NCBI GenBank assembly: GCA_041916775.1 | Contig: JAYRYZ010000004.1 | Span: 124,001 to 188,000, forward strand | Direction of reading: 5' to 3' | DNA from: UBA2357 sp041916775 | Lineage (GTDB): Bacteria; Pseudomonadota; Gammaproteobacteria; Burkholderiales; Rhodocyclaceae | DNA: 64,000 nt | Shown: positions 8,790-20,002 of the stretch, piece after piece | Layout of the letters: each line of letters begins with the position of its first letter | How positions within the stretch are numbered: position 1 is the first letter of the stretch | Program-made: the position numbers and the translations under genes | The notes under the pieces: model-generated | The model's input: only the letters and a program-made list of their open reading frames with translations | Told to the model about the DNA's origin: nothing | The model's database searches: none

Positions 8790-10847
8790 TCAGCGTTCGC
8801 GCATGGGGCGCGGGGGGGAGATCGCGTGGCCCTGGGCGAAGTCGAAACCATAGTCGCGCAGTGCGTTGCGGAACAACTCGTCCTCGACCTCGGAGGCCAC
8901 CGCCGGGATCCCCAGCGCCACGCATGCGCCGCACAGCGCCTGGGCGAGATTGCAGCCGGCCTCCAGGCCATACGTCTCGGCGAGCGTCTTGAGGCTGATC
9001 TTCGCGAGGTCGGGATGCAGCGATTGCAGCAGTCCCACACTGGGACCGTCCAGTTGCTCGAGCGCGAAGCGGCAACCGAGTTCGCGGCAGTGTTCGGCGA
9101 GCCTGCGCACCTCTTGAGGCATGCGGGTCGCGAGTTGGGCCGGAAACTCCAGCACGACGCGGCCGGGTGCGACCTGACAGCGTGCCATCAGCTGGGCCAG
9201 CCGGTCCATGTAGATGTCCGCGTGTTCGATCGAGCGTTGGCACAGGTTGAGTCCGATCATGGGTTCGCCAGGCGCTGCGCCGAGCGCCTGCAGCGCCTGC
9301 TCGGCGGCCCACAGATCGAGCGCCATGCCCTCCGAGGCGGGGTCCAGGTGGGCGAGGAGCGCACCTGGGGGTTGTGGATTGCCGTCGTCGTCCAGCACGC
9401 GCGTGAAGACCTCGACCCATGGCCTAGTCGCGGCGAGCGGCGCGACCGCTTCAATCGCTTGCAGATGCAGCTGCAGGCGGGCAAACGGAACGCCGCGCAA
9501 CCTGTTCCCCGGCGTGACCGACGGCACCATCAGCGTATCGGCATGTCCTTCGCCGCTGTGGGTGGTGACCCGGTTGCGCCCGCACTTCTTGGCTGCATAG
9601 CAGGCGAGGTCGGCCGCGACGGTGACATCCGCGGCGCTCTCGAGGCTGCCGTCTATGCTCACCAGGCCTATGCTGGCGCCGACCGTGAAGCGTCGATCGT
9701 CCCAGTTGAAGCGGTATGAGGCGATCGCCTCGCGCAGCCCGTTGGCGATTCGCTCGCCCTCATGGATGTCGCAACCGCGCAGCAGCAGCGCGAATTCGTC
9801 GCCGCCGATGCGGCACATCAAGTCCTCGCTGCGCACCCGCTGGCGCAACAGGTGAGCGATACCCCGCAGCAGCTCGTCGCCTGCCGCGTGGCCGCAGGAA
9901 TCATTCACGATCTTGAAGCGGTCCAGATCGATGAAGCACAGCACGCCATGGTCTTGAGCGCGGCGCGAGGCGTGTACTGCCTCCTCCAGTGCCTGCTCGA
10001 AGGCGCGCCGGTTGGGTAGCCCGGTGAGCGCATCGTGCAGGGCCTGATGGGCGAGCCGTGCGGTCGCCTCGTCGATGCGTGTCTGCATTGATTGCTGCGC
10101 ATCGTCGATCGCACGTGCCATCGTGTTGAAGCCTTGGGCGAGCGCGCGAAGCTCCACCGGTGCATGCTCGTCGGCCACCGACACCAAGCGTTCGCCGTGG
10201 GCGATGCGGTTCACCGCATCGGCAAGACGCTCCACCGGCCTCACTACCGAACGGGTGAGGCGGCGGGCCAGCAAGGCGGTCAGGGTCAGCCCGATCACCG
10301 TGAACAGCAGCGTCGACTGGATCATCGCGCGCTTCTCGGCGGCCAGCGGGCGGGTGTCGAACTCGAGGTACACCCAGCCGGCCGGCGCGAGCGTGACCGG
10401 TGGGCTGGCAGTGCCGGGGATGTCGTCGATCACCAGAGCGGTCGTCCTGACCGGCGCGACCGCGCTCAGCCGATACGTGCCGGCCTCGAGGATGCGGGTG
10501 TCGTGCACGCTTTGCAGCCTGTCGCCGTGTGCGAGCAATGGCCGGCCGCTCAGCGACAGCAGCCTGCCGTCTCGGTCGTAGATCGCGGCGGCGCCGACGT
10601 CGCGTTGAGCCAGGGCAGCCTGCAGCAACTCGTCCAGTGCCGCGCGGTTACCCGAGTGGACGCCGTACTCGGCTGATGGAGCGAGGAAGGCCGCGATCGC
10701 AAGAGCACGTTCGCGCATCGCGGTGTCGGCCGCCTGCACTGCACGGAACATGAACATCGCCGCCACCACGATCACCAGCAAGGCGGCGGGGAATAGCGTG
10801 GCGAGCAGCAACTGGCGTCCGAGCGGCTGGAGCGAGAGTGTCCTCAT
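8790..10847 (-). CDS. Membrane GGDEF diguanylate cyclase with degenerate EAL domain
   Basis: 685 residues: an N-terminal membrane segment, a periplasmic sensor region (about 30-180), a second membrane segment, HAMP (about 185-240), GGDEF (about 265-425) and EAL (about 440-685). The active site GGDEF is intact and RSED five residues before it is a product-inhibition I-site, so c-di-GMP synthesis is likely. In the EAL domain the metal-binding DDFG is replaced by EQLDG and EALxR reads EVFTR, so phosphodiesterase activity is doubtful. It overlaps the preceding binding-protein gene by 4 bases. Confidence 0.92.
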   Translation of the reverse strand: MRTLSLQPLGRQLLLATLFPAALLVIVVAAMFMFRAVQAADTAMRERALAIAAFLAPSAEYGVHSGNRAALDELLQAALAQRDVGAAAIYDRDGRLLSLSGRPLLAHGDRLQSVHDTRILEAGTYRLSAVAPVRTTALVIDDIPGTASPPVTLAPAGWVYLEFDTRPLAAEKRAMIQSTLLFTVIGLTLTALLARRLTRSVVRPVERLADAVNRIAHGERLVSVADEHAPVELRALAQGFNTMARAIDDAQQSMQTRIDEATARLAHQALHDALTGLPNRRAFEQALEEAVHASRRAQDHGVLCFIDLDRFKIVNDSCGHAAGDELLRGIAHLLRQRVRSEDLMCRIGGDEFALLLRGCDIHEGERIANGLREAIASYRFNWDDRRFTVGASIGLVSIDGSLESAADVTVAADLACYAAKKCGRNRVTTHSGEGHADTLMVPSVTPGNRLRGVPFARLQLHLQAIEAVAPLAATRPWVEVFTRVLDDDGNPQPPGALLAHLDPASEGMALDLWAAEQALQALGAAPGEPMIGLNLCQRSIEHADIYMDRLAQLMARCQVAPGRVVLEFPAQLATRMPQEVRRLAEHCRELGCRFALEQLDGPSVGLLQSLHPDLAKISLKTLAETYGLEAGCNLAQALCGACVALGIPAVASEVEDELFRNALRDYGFDFAQGHAISPPRPMRER

Positions 10848-11773
10848 CGGCCGTCCTCTGCCCGCAAGCGCGACAACAGGGTGCCATCGTCGGCAATGTT
10901 CAGGTTGAGAGAGCGGGCGACCTGACGATTCACCGCGATGTCGAAGGTCGCCGGTCCGCGCGCTTCCGGAAGCTTCACCGGGCGCACCTCGACCGGCTGC
11001 GTCCGCAGCCAGTCGCCGAGATCCCGCGCGATGTCCTCCGGGCTGCTGAACACTGCGGCGAGCGCGCCTGCCTCGACATAGGCGCGGGAGTAGGCGAACA
11101 CCGGGCGCCTCAGCCGATAGCTGGAGAGAAGGATGGAGCGCGCCGTGGTGGGGCTCGACGCAATCGGGTCGGGGAGGGTCAGCAGCGCGTCGCTGCGCTC
11201 CAGGAGCTTGTCGAGTGCAGGCAGCAACTCCTCACTCGAGGTGATGCGGCGGGTCTGCGGCTGGATCTGGTACGCGGCGCTCGCGCGCGCGAACTCCTCC
11301 TCGAACAGCATGGTTTCGGGGCCGAGCAGCATCGCGACGCGCGAAGTGTCGGGCAGTGCAGCGCGTACCAGCGCGAGATGGCGGGCGATGGGTTGGTCGA
11401 GCACGATCGCCGACAGCCGCTCGGGAGGATACTGGGCCCGAAGTTGCTGTAACTGCCGGGTATTGATCAGCGTCGCGAAGGTCGGCTTATTGACGAGTGT
11501 CAGTGCCGCCTCGGCAGCGGACTTGCCCGCAGTGATCACCAGGTCGCACGCGTTGAATGATGTGGCCTCGATGCCATCCTGAAGGTTGCCCACGACGCTG
11601 ATGCGATGCCCGCTGCCGGCGATCGACGTCGCCAGCGCATCTGCGAACTGGGCGTGGATGCCACCGCGTTGCGAGAGCACGACGCCCACCTCCAGGGCCA
11701 GAGCGCCTGGCGCGAACGCGATGAGTCCTTGCGCGAAAAGGAACAGGAGGATGAGGTGCTTCGAGATACGCAT
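10844..11773 (-). CDS. Periplasmic ABC-type binding-protein-like sensor subunit
   Basis: 309 residues with signal peptide MRISKHLILLFLFAQ and predicted cleavage after ALA. The mature chain resembles ABC-transporter substrate-binding proteins of the PF04392 type (two alternating Rossmann-like lobes; VVLSQRGG early, VAMLLGPE mid). No ABC permease or ATPase is adjacent; the only partner is the GGDEF protein, whose start overlaps its stop (ATGA). It therefore more likely feeds a periplasmic signal to that cyclase than imports a solute. Confidence 0.75.
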   Translation of the reverse strand: MRISKHLILLFLFAQGLIAFAPGALALEVGVVLSQRGGIHAQFADALATSIAGSGHRISVVGNLQDGIEATSFNACDLVITAGKSAAEAALTLVNKPTFATLINTRQLQQLRAQYPPERLSAIVLDQPIARHLALVRAALPDTSRVAMLLGPETMLFEEEFARASAAYQIQPQTRRITSSEELLPALDKLLERSDALLTLPDPIASSPTTARSILLSSYRLRRPVFAYSRAYVEAGALAAVFSSPEDIARDLGDWLRTQPVEVRPVKLPEARGPATFDIAVNRQVARSLNLNIADDGTLLSRLRAEDGR

Positions 11774-12036
11774 GGATCCCGGGTATGGGTTTGAACGTGT
11801 GCCGACGCCCATGAGCGTGGACGCGACCCTCGTATCAGGCGAATTGCGCTTCGAGCCTATCGATTGGCGTGCAAAAGGGCAAGTGGCGAGTACGCGCCGT
11901 CATGAACTCTTCAGCAGAATGTCATGAATTCCGCGCCGGCCATGTGGGCGTTGCCCCGGCGGAGCTTCGTGCAGGCTTTGCGCGTGCAGGCGCCGCAGGT
12001 GAGAATGGGGGTCCCTCTTGCTCTCCCGGATTCGTG

Positions 12037-12558
12037 ATGGCCGTACTGCCCCTGTTGCGGATGGGTGATCCGCGTCTGCTGCAGCCCTCCGAGCCAGTGC
12101 GCGACTTCGCCACACCGGCGCTCGCGCGTCTCATCGCAGACATGTTCGACACCATGGAAGCGGCTGGCGGTGTGGGCCTGGCTGCGCCGCAGGTCGGGGT
12201 GAGCCTGCAGTTGGTGATCTTCGGTTTCGAGCGTAGCGTGCGCTACCCGGATGCGCCGGCGGTGCCGCTCACCATCCTTGCCAATCCGCTGATCACGCCG
12301 CTCGACGATGACGAGGAGGAGGGTTGGGAGGGCTGTCTGTCGGTGCCTGGCCTGCGTGGCATGGTGCCCCGCTACCGGCGTATCCGCTACACCGGGCAGG
12401 ATCCCGACGGTGCCGTCATCGACCGCACTGCGGAGGGTTTTCATGCGCGCGTGGTGCAACACGAATGCGACCATTTGTCCGGTATCCTGTACCCGATGCG
12501 CGTGCGGGATCTCTCCCGTTTCGGATTCACCGACGTGCTTTTTCCGGATCTGAACTGA
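12037..12558 (+). CDS. def: Peptide deformylase
   Basis: Removes the N-formyl group from nascent proteins. 173 residues with all three family motifs: GVGLAAPQ (45-52), EGCLSVPG with metal ligand C100, and QHECDHLSG with H142, catalytic E143 and H146. The start MAVLPLLRMGDPRL matches the usual N-terminus; the open frame upstream is not family-like. It is followed after 9 bases by a DUF502 gene rather than by fmt, so this is probably a second, non-fmt-linked deformylase. Confidence 0.93.
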   Translation: MAVLPLLRMGDPRLLQPSEPVRDFATPALARLIADMFDTMEAAGGVGLAAPQVGVSLQLVIFGFERSVRYPDAPAVPLTILANPLITPLDDDEEEGWEGCLSVPGLRGMVPRYRRIRYTGQDPDGAVIDRTAEGFHARVVQHECDHLSGILYPMRVRDLSRFGFTDVLFPDLN

Positions 12559-12567
12559 GGAACTTCG

Positions 12568-13203
12568 ATGGGTGTCGTGACACGCAACGTGCTGACCGGG
12601 TTGATCACCATCGTCCCGGTGGTGCTGACCTTCTACTTGCTTTACTGGCTGGCGGTGTCCACCGAGACCGCGCTGGGCGGGCAGCTGATGCGGGTGCTTC
12701 CGGGCGAGCTCTACAAACCCGGGCTGGGCGTCGCGACCGGGTTGGCGATCGCCTTCCTGGTCGGCATGCTGATGAACAACTATGTGGTGCAGCGCATCTT
12801 CGCGCGTGGCGAGCAACTCTTCTACCGCATCCCGCTGGTGAAGATGATCTACCCGGCGCTGCGCGACTTCATGGATTACTTTTCGCCAAAGAAGAAGAAG
12901 GACTACCAGCAGGTGGTGGTGCTTACCCTGGGGGGCATGAAGGTGCTGGGCCTCGTCACCCATGCGGACATGGCGCGCCTGCCGGCGGGTTTCAACGACG
13001 ACGACCACCTGTTGGTGTATCTGCCGATGAGTTACATGCTGGGCGGCCACACCGTGCTGGTGCCGCGTGCGGCGGTGATGCCGATCGACATGGGCATGGA
13101 CGAGGCGATGCGTTTCATCATCACCGCAGGTCTTGCTGGTGGAGGGCGTCCTGTTCTGGGGCGCAAGCCCGAGCCGGCAGGCGAGTCTGCGCCGGCAGCC
13201 TGA
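12568..13203 (+). CDS. DUF502 family membrane protein
   Basis: 211 residues with two N-terminal membrane helices (about 8-30 and 52-75) followed by a soluble domain. The family pattern PLVKMIYPALRDFMDYF and the GGHTVLVPRAAVMPIDM segment identify DUF502, whose role is unknown although homologues occur in bacteria and plants (COV proteins). GAGGAAC lies before the ATG. Probably cotranscribed with the deformylase gene. Confidence 0.85.
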   Translation: MGVVTRNVLTGLITIVPVVLTFYLLYWLAVSTETALGGQLMRVLPGELYKPGLGVATGLAIAFLVGMLMNNYVVQRIFARGEQLFYRIPLVKMIYPALRDFMDYFSPKKKKDYQQVVVLTLGGMKVLGLVTHADMARLPAGFNDDDHLLVYLPMSYMLGGHTVLVPRAAVMPIDMGMDEAMRFIITAGLAGGGRPVLGRKPEPAGESAPAA

Positions 13204-13212
13204 CCGACCGAT

Positions 13213-13809
13213 TCAGCGCGTCTCCGGTGGCGGGCTGCCCGGAGTGGACGCGTCCGGGTGGCGTTCGCGGATGCGGATCTCGTAGCGTTCGCGGTCCCTG
13301 GCGGCATCTTCTGCGCGCCGCGCGGCGCTCGCTTCGCGCTCGGCGCGGGCACGTGCCATCTCCGCATCACGCGCCTGACGTGCTGCGTTGGCACGCGCTT
13401 CGGCCGCAAGTGCAGCCTCCTCGCGCGCCGCGCGGATTGCGGCGGCGTTCGCGTCGGGAGCGGGCTCGACAATCTGCATCGGCGCGGGGATGTCGGGGGT
13501 ACCGGGGGAGGCTGTCGGCGCGCGCGCGGCGGCCTCTGCCTGTTTGGCTGCGAGCTCGATGCGGCTGGCGCGGATCTCGAGCTCGCGTGCGGTCTTGATC
13601 GTGGCGAGTCGTGTCTCGCGGGCCTCGGTGATGCAGGCATTCACCAGGATGCGTTGCTGGCACAGCGGCTCGGCAGCGGCGTAGGCGGCATCGGCCTCGT
13701 TGCGCAGCGCGCTGGCTCGGGCGCGCAGGTCGTCGGGCGATTCGTCGTTGCCGGCGGCGGGCAGCGCAATCAATAGAGGCAGGAGGGCGAGCAGCGCGTG
13801 TTTCGACAT
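13213..13809 (-). CDS. Exported coiled-coil protein, 198 aa
   Basis: Signal peptide MSKHALLALLPLLIALPAAG, then an Ala/Arg/Glu-rich helical chain with strong coiled-coil character at about 30-95 and 125-180, separated by a Pro-rich linker. Two Cys (LCQQR, NACITEA) are near residue 50. No family recognised. Convergent with the DUF502 gene (9 bases apart) and divergent from yheS. Confidence 0.65.
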   Translation of the reverse strand: MSKHALLALLPLLIALPAAGNDESPDDLRARASALRNEADAAYAAAEPLCQQRILVNACITEARETRLATIKTARELEIRASRIELAAKQAEAAARAPTASPGTPDIPAPMQIVEPAPDANAAAIRAAREEAALAAEARANAARQARDAEMARARAEREASAARRAEDAARDRERYEIRIRERHPDASTPGSPPPETR

Positions 13810-13871
13810 TCGCGTTCGGAGTGAGGTGGCCGGTTGCGTAGAATAACGCCTTTCAAAGCACAGACGCTCAC

Positions 13872-15806
<1,935 letters not shown>

Positions 15807-16005
15807 GCGCATTCGGCATTCCGGGGTGAATTTAGGTTAACCCGTACTGCCGCGGAGCCGCGAGCCGTGGCAATCTGTCGTCTGTGTGCGCATACTGCGA
15901 TCATCAGGCGCAACACAGTCTGCGTGGCGTCCGCCCGGTGGTGGCCGCCTTCGCCCGGCATAACCCGGCCCGTCGTCTGCGGCGCGGCCCTGCGAGAGGA
16001 GCGCG

Positions 16006-16776
16006 ATGGAGTCCGCACCCGCACTCGAAGTGGTCGATATCCACAAGCGCTATGGCGATCACGAGGTCCTGAAGGGCATTGGTCTGACCGCTCACGACGG
16101 CGATGTGATCTCCATCATCGGTTCGAGCGGATCCGGGAAATCCACCTTCCTGCGCTGCCTCAACCTGCTGGAGCAGCCCTCGCGCGGCGAGATCCGCCTG
16201 CGCGGCGAGGGCCTCAAGCTCGTCGCGGACAAACACGGCGAACTGCATGCGGCGGACCGCAAGCAGTTGGAACGGATGCGCGCGCGCATCGGCTTCGTGT
16301 TCCAGAACTTCAACCTGTGGCCGCACATGACCATCCTCGACAACATCATCCTAGCGCCGACGCTGGTGTCCGGCTTGAGCCACAAGGCGGCTGTCGAGCG
16401 GGCCGAGGGCTTGCTATACAAGGTTGGGCTGCACGACAAGCGCCAAGCCTACCCGGGCAATCTCTCGGGCGGCCAGCAGCAGCGTGTGGCGATTGCGCGC
16501 ACGCTGGCGATGGAGCCGGAGGTGATCCTGTTCGACGAGCCCACCTCTGCGCTCGACCCCGAACTCGTGAACGAGGTGCTCGGCGTGATGCAGTCGCTCG
16601 CCGAGGAGGGGCGTACGATGCTGATCGTTACGCACGAGATGCGCTTCGCGCGTGATGTGTCCACTCAGGTGATGTTCCTGCATCAGGGTCGGGTCGAGGA
16701 ATTCGGGCCGCCTTCGCGCGTTTTCACAGCGCCGGATTCGACGCGCTGCCGGGAGTTTCTCGCGAGCCACCTGTGA
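16006..16776 (+). CDS. Polar amino acid ABC importer, ATP-binding subunit (HisP-like)
   Basis: 256-residue ATPase of the PAAT family. Walker A GSSGSGKST (about 39-47), Q-loop QNFNLW, signature LSGGQQQR, Walker B VILFDEPTSALDPE and H-loop IVTHEM are all intact. The insert KHGELHAADRKQLERMR is characteristic of HisP-type subunits for basic amino acids. It is the first gene of a four-gene importer operon; GAGAGGAG precedes the start. Confidence 0.92.
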   Translation: MESAPALEVVDIHKRYGDHEVLKGIGLTAHDGDVISIIGSSGSGKSTFLRCLNLLEQPSRGEIRLRGEGLKLVADKHGELHAADRKQLERMRARIGFVFQNFNLWPHMTILDNIILAPTLVSGLSHKAAVERAEGLLYKVGLHDKRQAYPGNLSGGQQQRVAIARTLAMEPEVILFDEPTSALDPELVNEVLGVMQSLAEEGRTMLIVTHEMRFARDVSTQVMFLHQGRVEEFGPPSRVFTAPDSTRCREFLASHL

Positions 16777-16873
16777 GCGTATGGCGTGGTTCGTGCTTGC
16801 GTGGGCGCATCGCGCCGCCCGCGCCGATGTAGTCGCTGATTCGAGCATATCGACCAATGATGAGGAGAAGAGC

Positions 16874-17632
16874 ATGACGTTTGGCAAGAAGCTGGTAAGC
16901 ACCCTGTTCGTCACCTTTGCCGCGATGGGTGTGTCCACCGCGCACGCGGACAAGGTCCGTATCGCCACCGAGGGCGCCTATGCCCCGTTCAACTTCATCG
17001 ATGCGAGCGGCAAGCCGCAGGGCTTCGACGTCGACATCGCGCTCGCGCTGTGCGAGAAGATGAAGGCGGAGTGCGAGATCGTCGCGCAGGATTGGGACGG
17101 CATCATCCCGGGGCTGCAGGCCAAGCGCTACGACGCGATCATCGCTTCGATGTCGATCACCGAGGAGCGTCAGCGTGTGGTGTCCTTCACCAAGCCCTAC
17201 TACTCCAATGTGCTCGCGTTCGTCGGGCCCAAGGGCACTGCCATGGCGACCGACGCCGAGGGCCTGAAAGGCAAGACGCTCGGCGCGCAGCGCGCGACCA
17301 TCGCGGGGCAGTATCTCGAGGACAAGCTCGGCAAGGCGGTGACGGTGAAGCTTTACGACACCCAGGACAACGCCTACCTCGACCTCGCCGCCGGCCGCCT
17401 GGACGGCATGGTGTCTGACAAGTTCCCAGCCTACAACTGGCTGCAGACCGAGGCCGGTGCCAAGTTCGAGTTCAAGGGCGCCGATGTCGATATCGACGAC
17501 AAGATCGGCATCGCGGTGCGCAAGCAGGACAACGAGTTGCGCGAGCGCTTCAACAAGGCGCTGGACGAGATCGTGGCCGATGGCACTTACCAGAAGATCA
17601 ACGCCAAGTACTTCCCGTTCCCGATCCTGTGA
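16874..17632 (+). CDS. Polar amino acid ABC importer, periplasmic binding protein (HisJ/ArgT-like)
   Basis: 252 residues with signal peptide MTFGKKLVSTLFVTFAAM and cleavage near AHA-DK. The mature family-3 solute-binding fold shows IATEGAYAPFNF, the ligand-binding Asp/Tyr region GFDVDIALALC and QDWDGIIPGLQAKRYD. Cys residues in LCEKMKAEC match the disulphide of lysine/arginine/ornithine-binding proteins. GAGGAG precedes this ATG; the longer upstream frame is not a signal sequence. Basic amino acids are the likely ligands. Confidence 0.92.
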   Translation: MTFGKKLVSTLFVTFAAMGVSTAHADKVRIATEGAYAPFNFIDASGKPQGFDVDIALALCEKMKAECEIVAQDWDGIIPGLQAKRYDAIIASMSITEERQRVVSFTKPYYSNVLAFVGPKGTAMATDAEGLKGKTLGAQRATIAGQYLEDKLGKAVTVKLYDTQDNAYLDLAAGRLDGMVSDKFPAYNWLQTEAGAKFEFKGADVDIDDKIGIAVRKQDNELRERFNKALDEIVADGTYQKINAKYFPFPIL

Positions 17633-17746
17633 AAGCAGCCGGTGACCGAAGCGCGCGCGACATGTGGATGAGCTCTCCGGACCGTCCTGCCGGTGCCCGC
17701 GCGATATGCGTGGGTGACGTCGCCGTGAACGCAGGGGGCTGATGCC

Positions 17747-18424
17747 ATGGACCTGCAGGGCTTCGGCCACCTCCTGCTGTCCGGCACCTGGGTCACGCTG
17801 CAACTCGCGCTCGCGAGTCTCGCGGTAGGCCTGGTGCTGGGGCTCATCGGCGCCTGGGCTTCGCTGTCGCCGTTTGCCCCCTTGCGTTGGGCGGCTGTCG
17901 GCTACAACACGCTCATGCGCGGCCTGCCCGAGCTCTTGCTGGTGCTGCTGATCTACTTTGGTGCAACCCAGCTCATCGAGAAGCTCACCGGCAGCTATGT
18001 CGAAGTCAATGCCTTCGTCGCAGGTGTTGCAGCGCTTTCGATCGCCTTCGGCGCCTACGCGACCGAGGTCTTCCGCAGTGCGATCATGGAGATCCCCAAG
18101 GGCCATCGCGAGGCCGCGATGGCGCTGGGACTCGGGCGTGTGGACACTTTCCGCCGCATCGTGCTGCCGCAACTGTGGCGCATCGCGCTGCCGGGGCTGG
18201 GCAACCTGTTTCTCGTGCTGTTGAAGGATACCGCGCTGGTGTCGGTGGTCGGGCTGGAGGATCTGATGCGGCAAGCCTACGTGGCCGCCGGTTTCACCAA
18301 GCTGCCGTTCACCTTTTACATGGCGGCGGCGGGCATCTACCTGCTACTCACGATCATCTCGATGCAGATCATCCAGCGGCTGGAAGCAATGGCCAACCGC
18401 GGCTTTCAGGGAGCTCGCGCATGA
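17747..18424 (+). CDS. Polar amino acid ABC importer, permease (HisQ-like)
   Basis: 225-residue inner-membrane permease with about five helices. The coupling (EAA) loop is EIPKGHREAAMALGLGRVDTF, and the N-terminal pattern LSGTWVTLQLALASL is typical of HisQ. It shares a 4-base ATGA overlap with the second permease, indicating coupled translation. Confidence 0.92.
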   Translation: MDLQGFGHLLLSGTWVTLQLALASLAVGLVLGLIGAWASLSPFAPLRWAAVGYNTLMRGLPELLLVLLIYFGATQLIEKLTGSYVEVNAFVAGVAALSIAFGAYATEVFRSAIMEIPKGHREAAMALGLGRVDTFRRIVLPQLWRIALPGLGNLFLVLLKDTALVSVVGLEDLMRQAYVAAGFTKLPFTFYMAAAGIYLLLTIISMQIIQRLEAMANRGFQGARA

Positions 18425-19200
18425 GCGAAGCGATCGAGCTCCTCTCCGCCTGGCTGCAGGGCCTCGCCGGTGATGCCGAGCCGTGGGCGTCCTATGCGCG
18501 CTACATGCCGCGAATCATCGACGGCATCGGGGTCACGCTGCAGTTGGTGATCGTTTCCGGCATCATCGGGCTGGCGCTGGCGCTCCCGATCGCGCTTGCC
18601 CGTATCAGCCGCAACAACCCGTGGCTGTGGATGCCAGCGTACGGCTACATCTTCTTCTTCCGCGGCACACCGTTGCTGGTGCAGATTTTCCTGGTCTACT
18701 ACGGGCTGTCGCAGTTCGAATCCTTGCGCAACCTGGGGTGGTTGTGGACGCACGTGCTGTCCCAGCCCTACTGGTGCGCGATCATCGCCTTCAGCCTCAA
18801 CACCGCGGCGTATTCGGCCGAACTCCTGCGTGGTGCGATCCTCGCTGTGCCGCGCGGCGAGGTCGAGGCGGCGCGCTCGCTCGGCTTGCCGCGTGCCCAG
18901 CAGTACCGTCGGATCATTCTGCCGCGAGCGTTCGGCATCATCCTGCCCGCCTATGGCAACGAGGTGATCCTCATGCTCAAGGGCAGCGCGCTGGCCTCGA
19001 CGATCACACTGCTCGACCTGATGGGCGCCACCCGCAACGTGATCGCACGCACCTACATGAACATGGAGTTCTTCCTGCTCGCGGGTGTGCTGTATCTGCT
19101 GATCGCGGCAGTGTTCATCGCGCTTTTCCGGGTTGCCGAGAACATGCTCAATGCCCACAAGCGGGCGCCGGTGCGACGCAAGGCGGTGGCGCGCGGCTGA
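18421..19200 (+). CDS. Polar amino acid ABC importer, permease (HisM-like)
   Basis: 259-residue partner permease. It carries the N-terminal GIGVTLQLVIVSG segment, YIFFFRGTPLLVQIFL, and the coupling loop AVPRGEVEAARSLGLPRAQ. The start overlaps the previous stop. The importer is thus complete: ATPase, binding protein and two permeases in one direction. Confidence 0.92.
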   Translation: MSEAIELLSAWLQGLAGDAEPWASYARYMPRIIDGIGVTLQLVIVSGIIGLALALPIALARISRNNPWLWMPAYGYIFFFRGTPLLVQIFLVYYGLSQFESLRNLGWLWTHVLSQPYWCAIIAFSLNTAAYSAELLRGAILAVPRGEVEAARSLGLPRAQQYRRIILPRAFGIILPAYGNEVILMLKGSALASTITLLDLMGATRNVIARTYMNMEFFLLAGVLYLLIAAVFIALFRVAENMLNAHKRAPVRRKAVARG

Positions 19201-19257
19201 CTGCTGCACGGGGGTACAATCGCGGGCTTCAACCACCACTGCTTCAGGGGCCCGCCC

Positions 19258-19872
19258 GTGCAAATCGTCTGTCTCGACCTCGAAGGCGTACTCGTTCCGG
19301 AAATCTGGATTGAGTTTGCCGAACGTACCGGCATTCCGGAGTTGCGTCGCACCACCCGCGACGAGCCCAACTACGACGTGCTGATGAAGTACCGGCTCGA
19401 TCTCCTCGCGCAGCACAGACTCGGCCTGCGCGACATTCAGGCGGTGATCGCGGCGATGGGGCCGATGTTCGGCGCTCGTGCCTTCCTCGATGCACTGCGG
19501 GCCGACTACCAGGTGGTCATCCTGTCGGACACCTTTTACGAGTTCGCGCGCCCGTTGATGGAGCAACTCGGCTGGCCGACGCTGTTCTGCCACAGCCTCG
19601 AGGCCAACGCGGAGGGCTTCCTCGTGAACTATCACCTGCGCATGCCCAACCAGAAGCAGGAGGCGGTGCGCCGCTTCAAGGAACTCAACTTCAAGGTTGT
19701 GGCTGCGGGCGATTCCTACAACGACACCGCGATGTTGGGCGAGGCCCATGGCGGCATCCTGTTCCATCCGCCGGAGAACGTGGTGCGGGAGTTTCCGCAG
19801 TTTCCGGTCGTGCGCGACTATGGTGCCCTGCGCACCGAGATCGACCGCGCCTTTGCGCGCGTCGCCGGCTGA
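19258..19872 (+). CDS. thrH: Bifunctional phosphoserine phosphatase / homoserine phosphotransferase ThrH
   Basis: HAD-superfamily enzyme, 204 residues as in Pseudomonas ThrH. Nucleophile motif I is CLDLEGVLVPE (with DxE rather than DxD, typical of ThrH), motif II ILSDTFYEF, motif III Lys in NQKQEAV, and motif IV GDSYNDTAM. It can hydrolyse phosphoserine and transfer phosphate to homoserine. It starts with GTG. Adjacent to the amino-acid importer but separately oriented by a 57-base gap. Confidence 0.92.
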   Translation: MQIVCLDLEGVLVPEIWIEFAERTGIPELRRTTRDEPNYDVLMKYRLDLLAQHRLGLRDIQAVIAAMGPMFGARAFLDALRADYQVVILSDTFYEFARPLMEQLGWPTLFCHSLEANAEGFLVNYHLRMPNQKQEAVRRFKELNFKVVAAGDSYNDTAMLGEAHGGILFHPPENVVREFPQFPVVRDYGALRTEIDRAFARVAG

Positions 19873-19884
19873 ACTCGGCGAGCA

Positions 19885-19917
19885 GAAAAAAAGACGGACA
19901 CCCTTGGGGTGTCCGTC
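19885..19917 (-). terminator. Rho-independent terminator of the TorF-family porin gene
   Basis: A near-perfect stem (GACGGACACCC with GGGTGTCCGTC, 19893-19917) is followed on the minus strand by a run of seven T residues (19886-19892 read in reverse). It lies 86 bases past the porin stop and may also receive transcripts from thrH on the plus strand. Confidence 0.85.
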
Positions 19918-20002
19918 CCCCGGAACGACGAGGAGAGGGAATCGTTCCGGCTTCGCTGCTGGGGTTCGGGGCGCTCGTCGCGATGCGCAAGCACCCTTGT
20001 TA

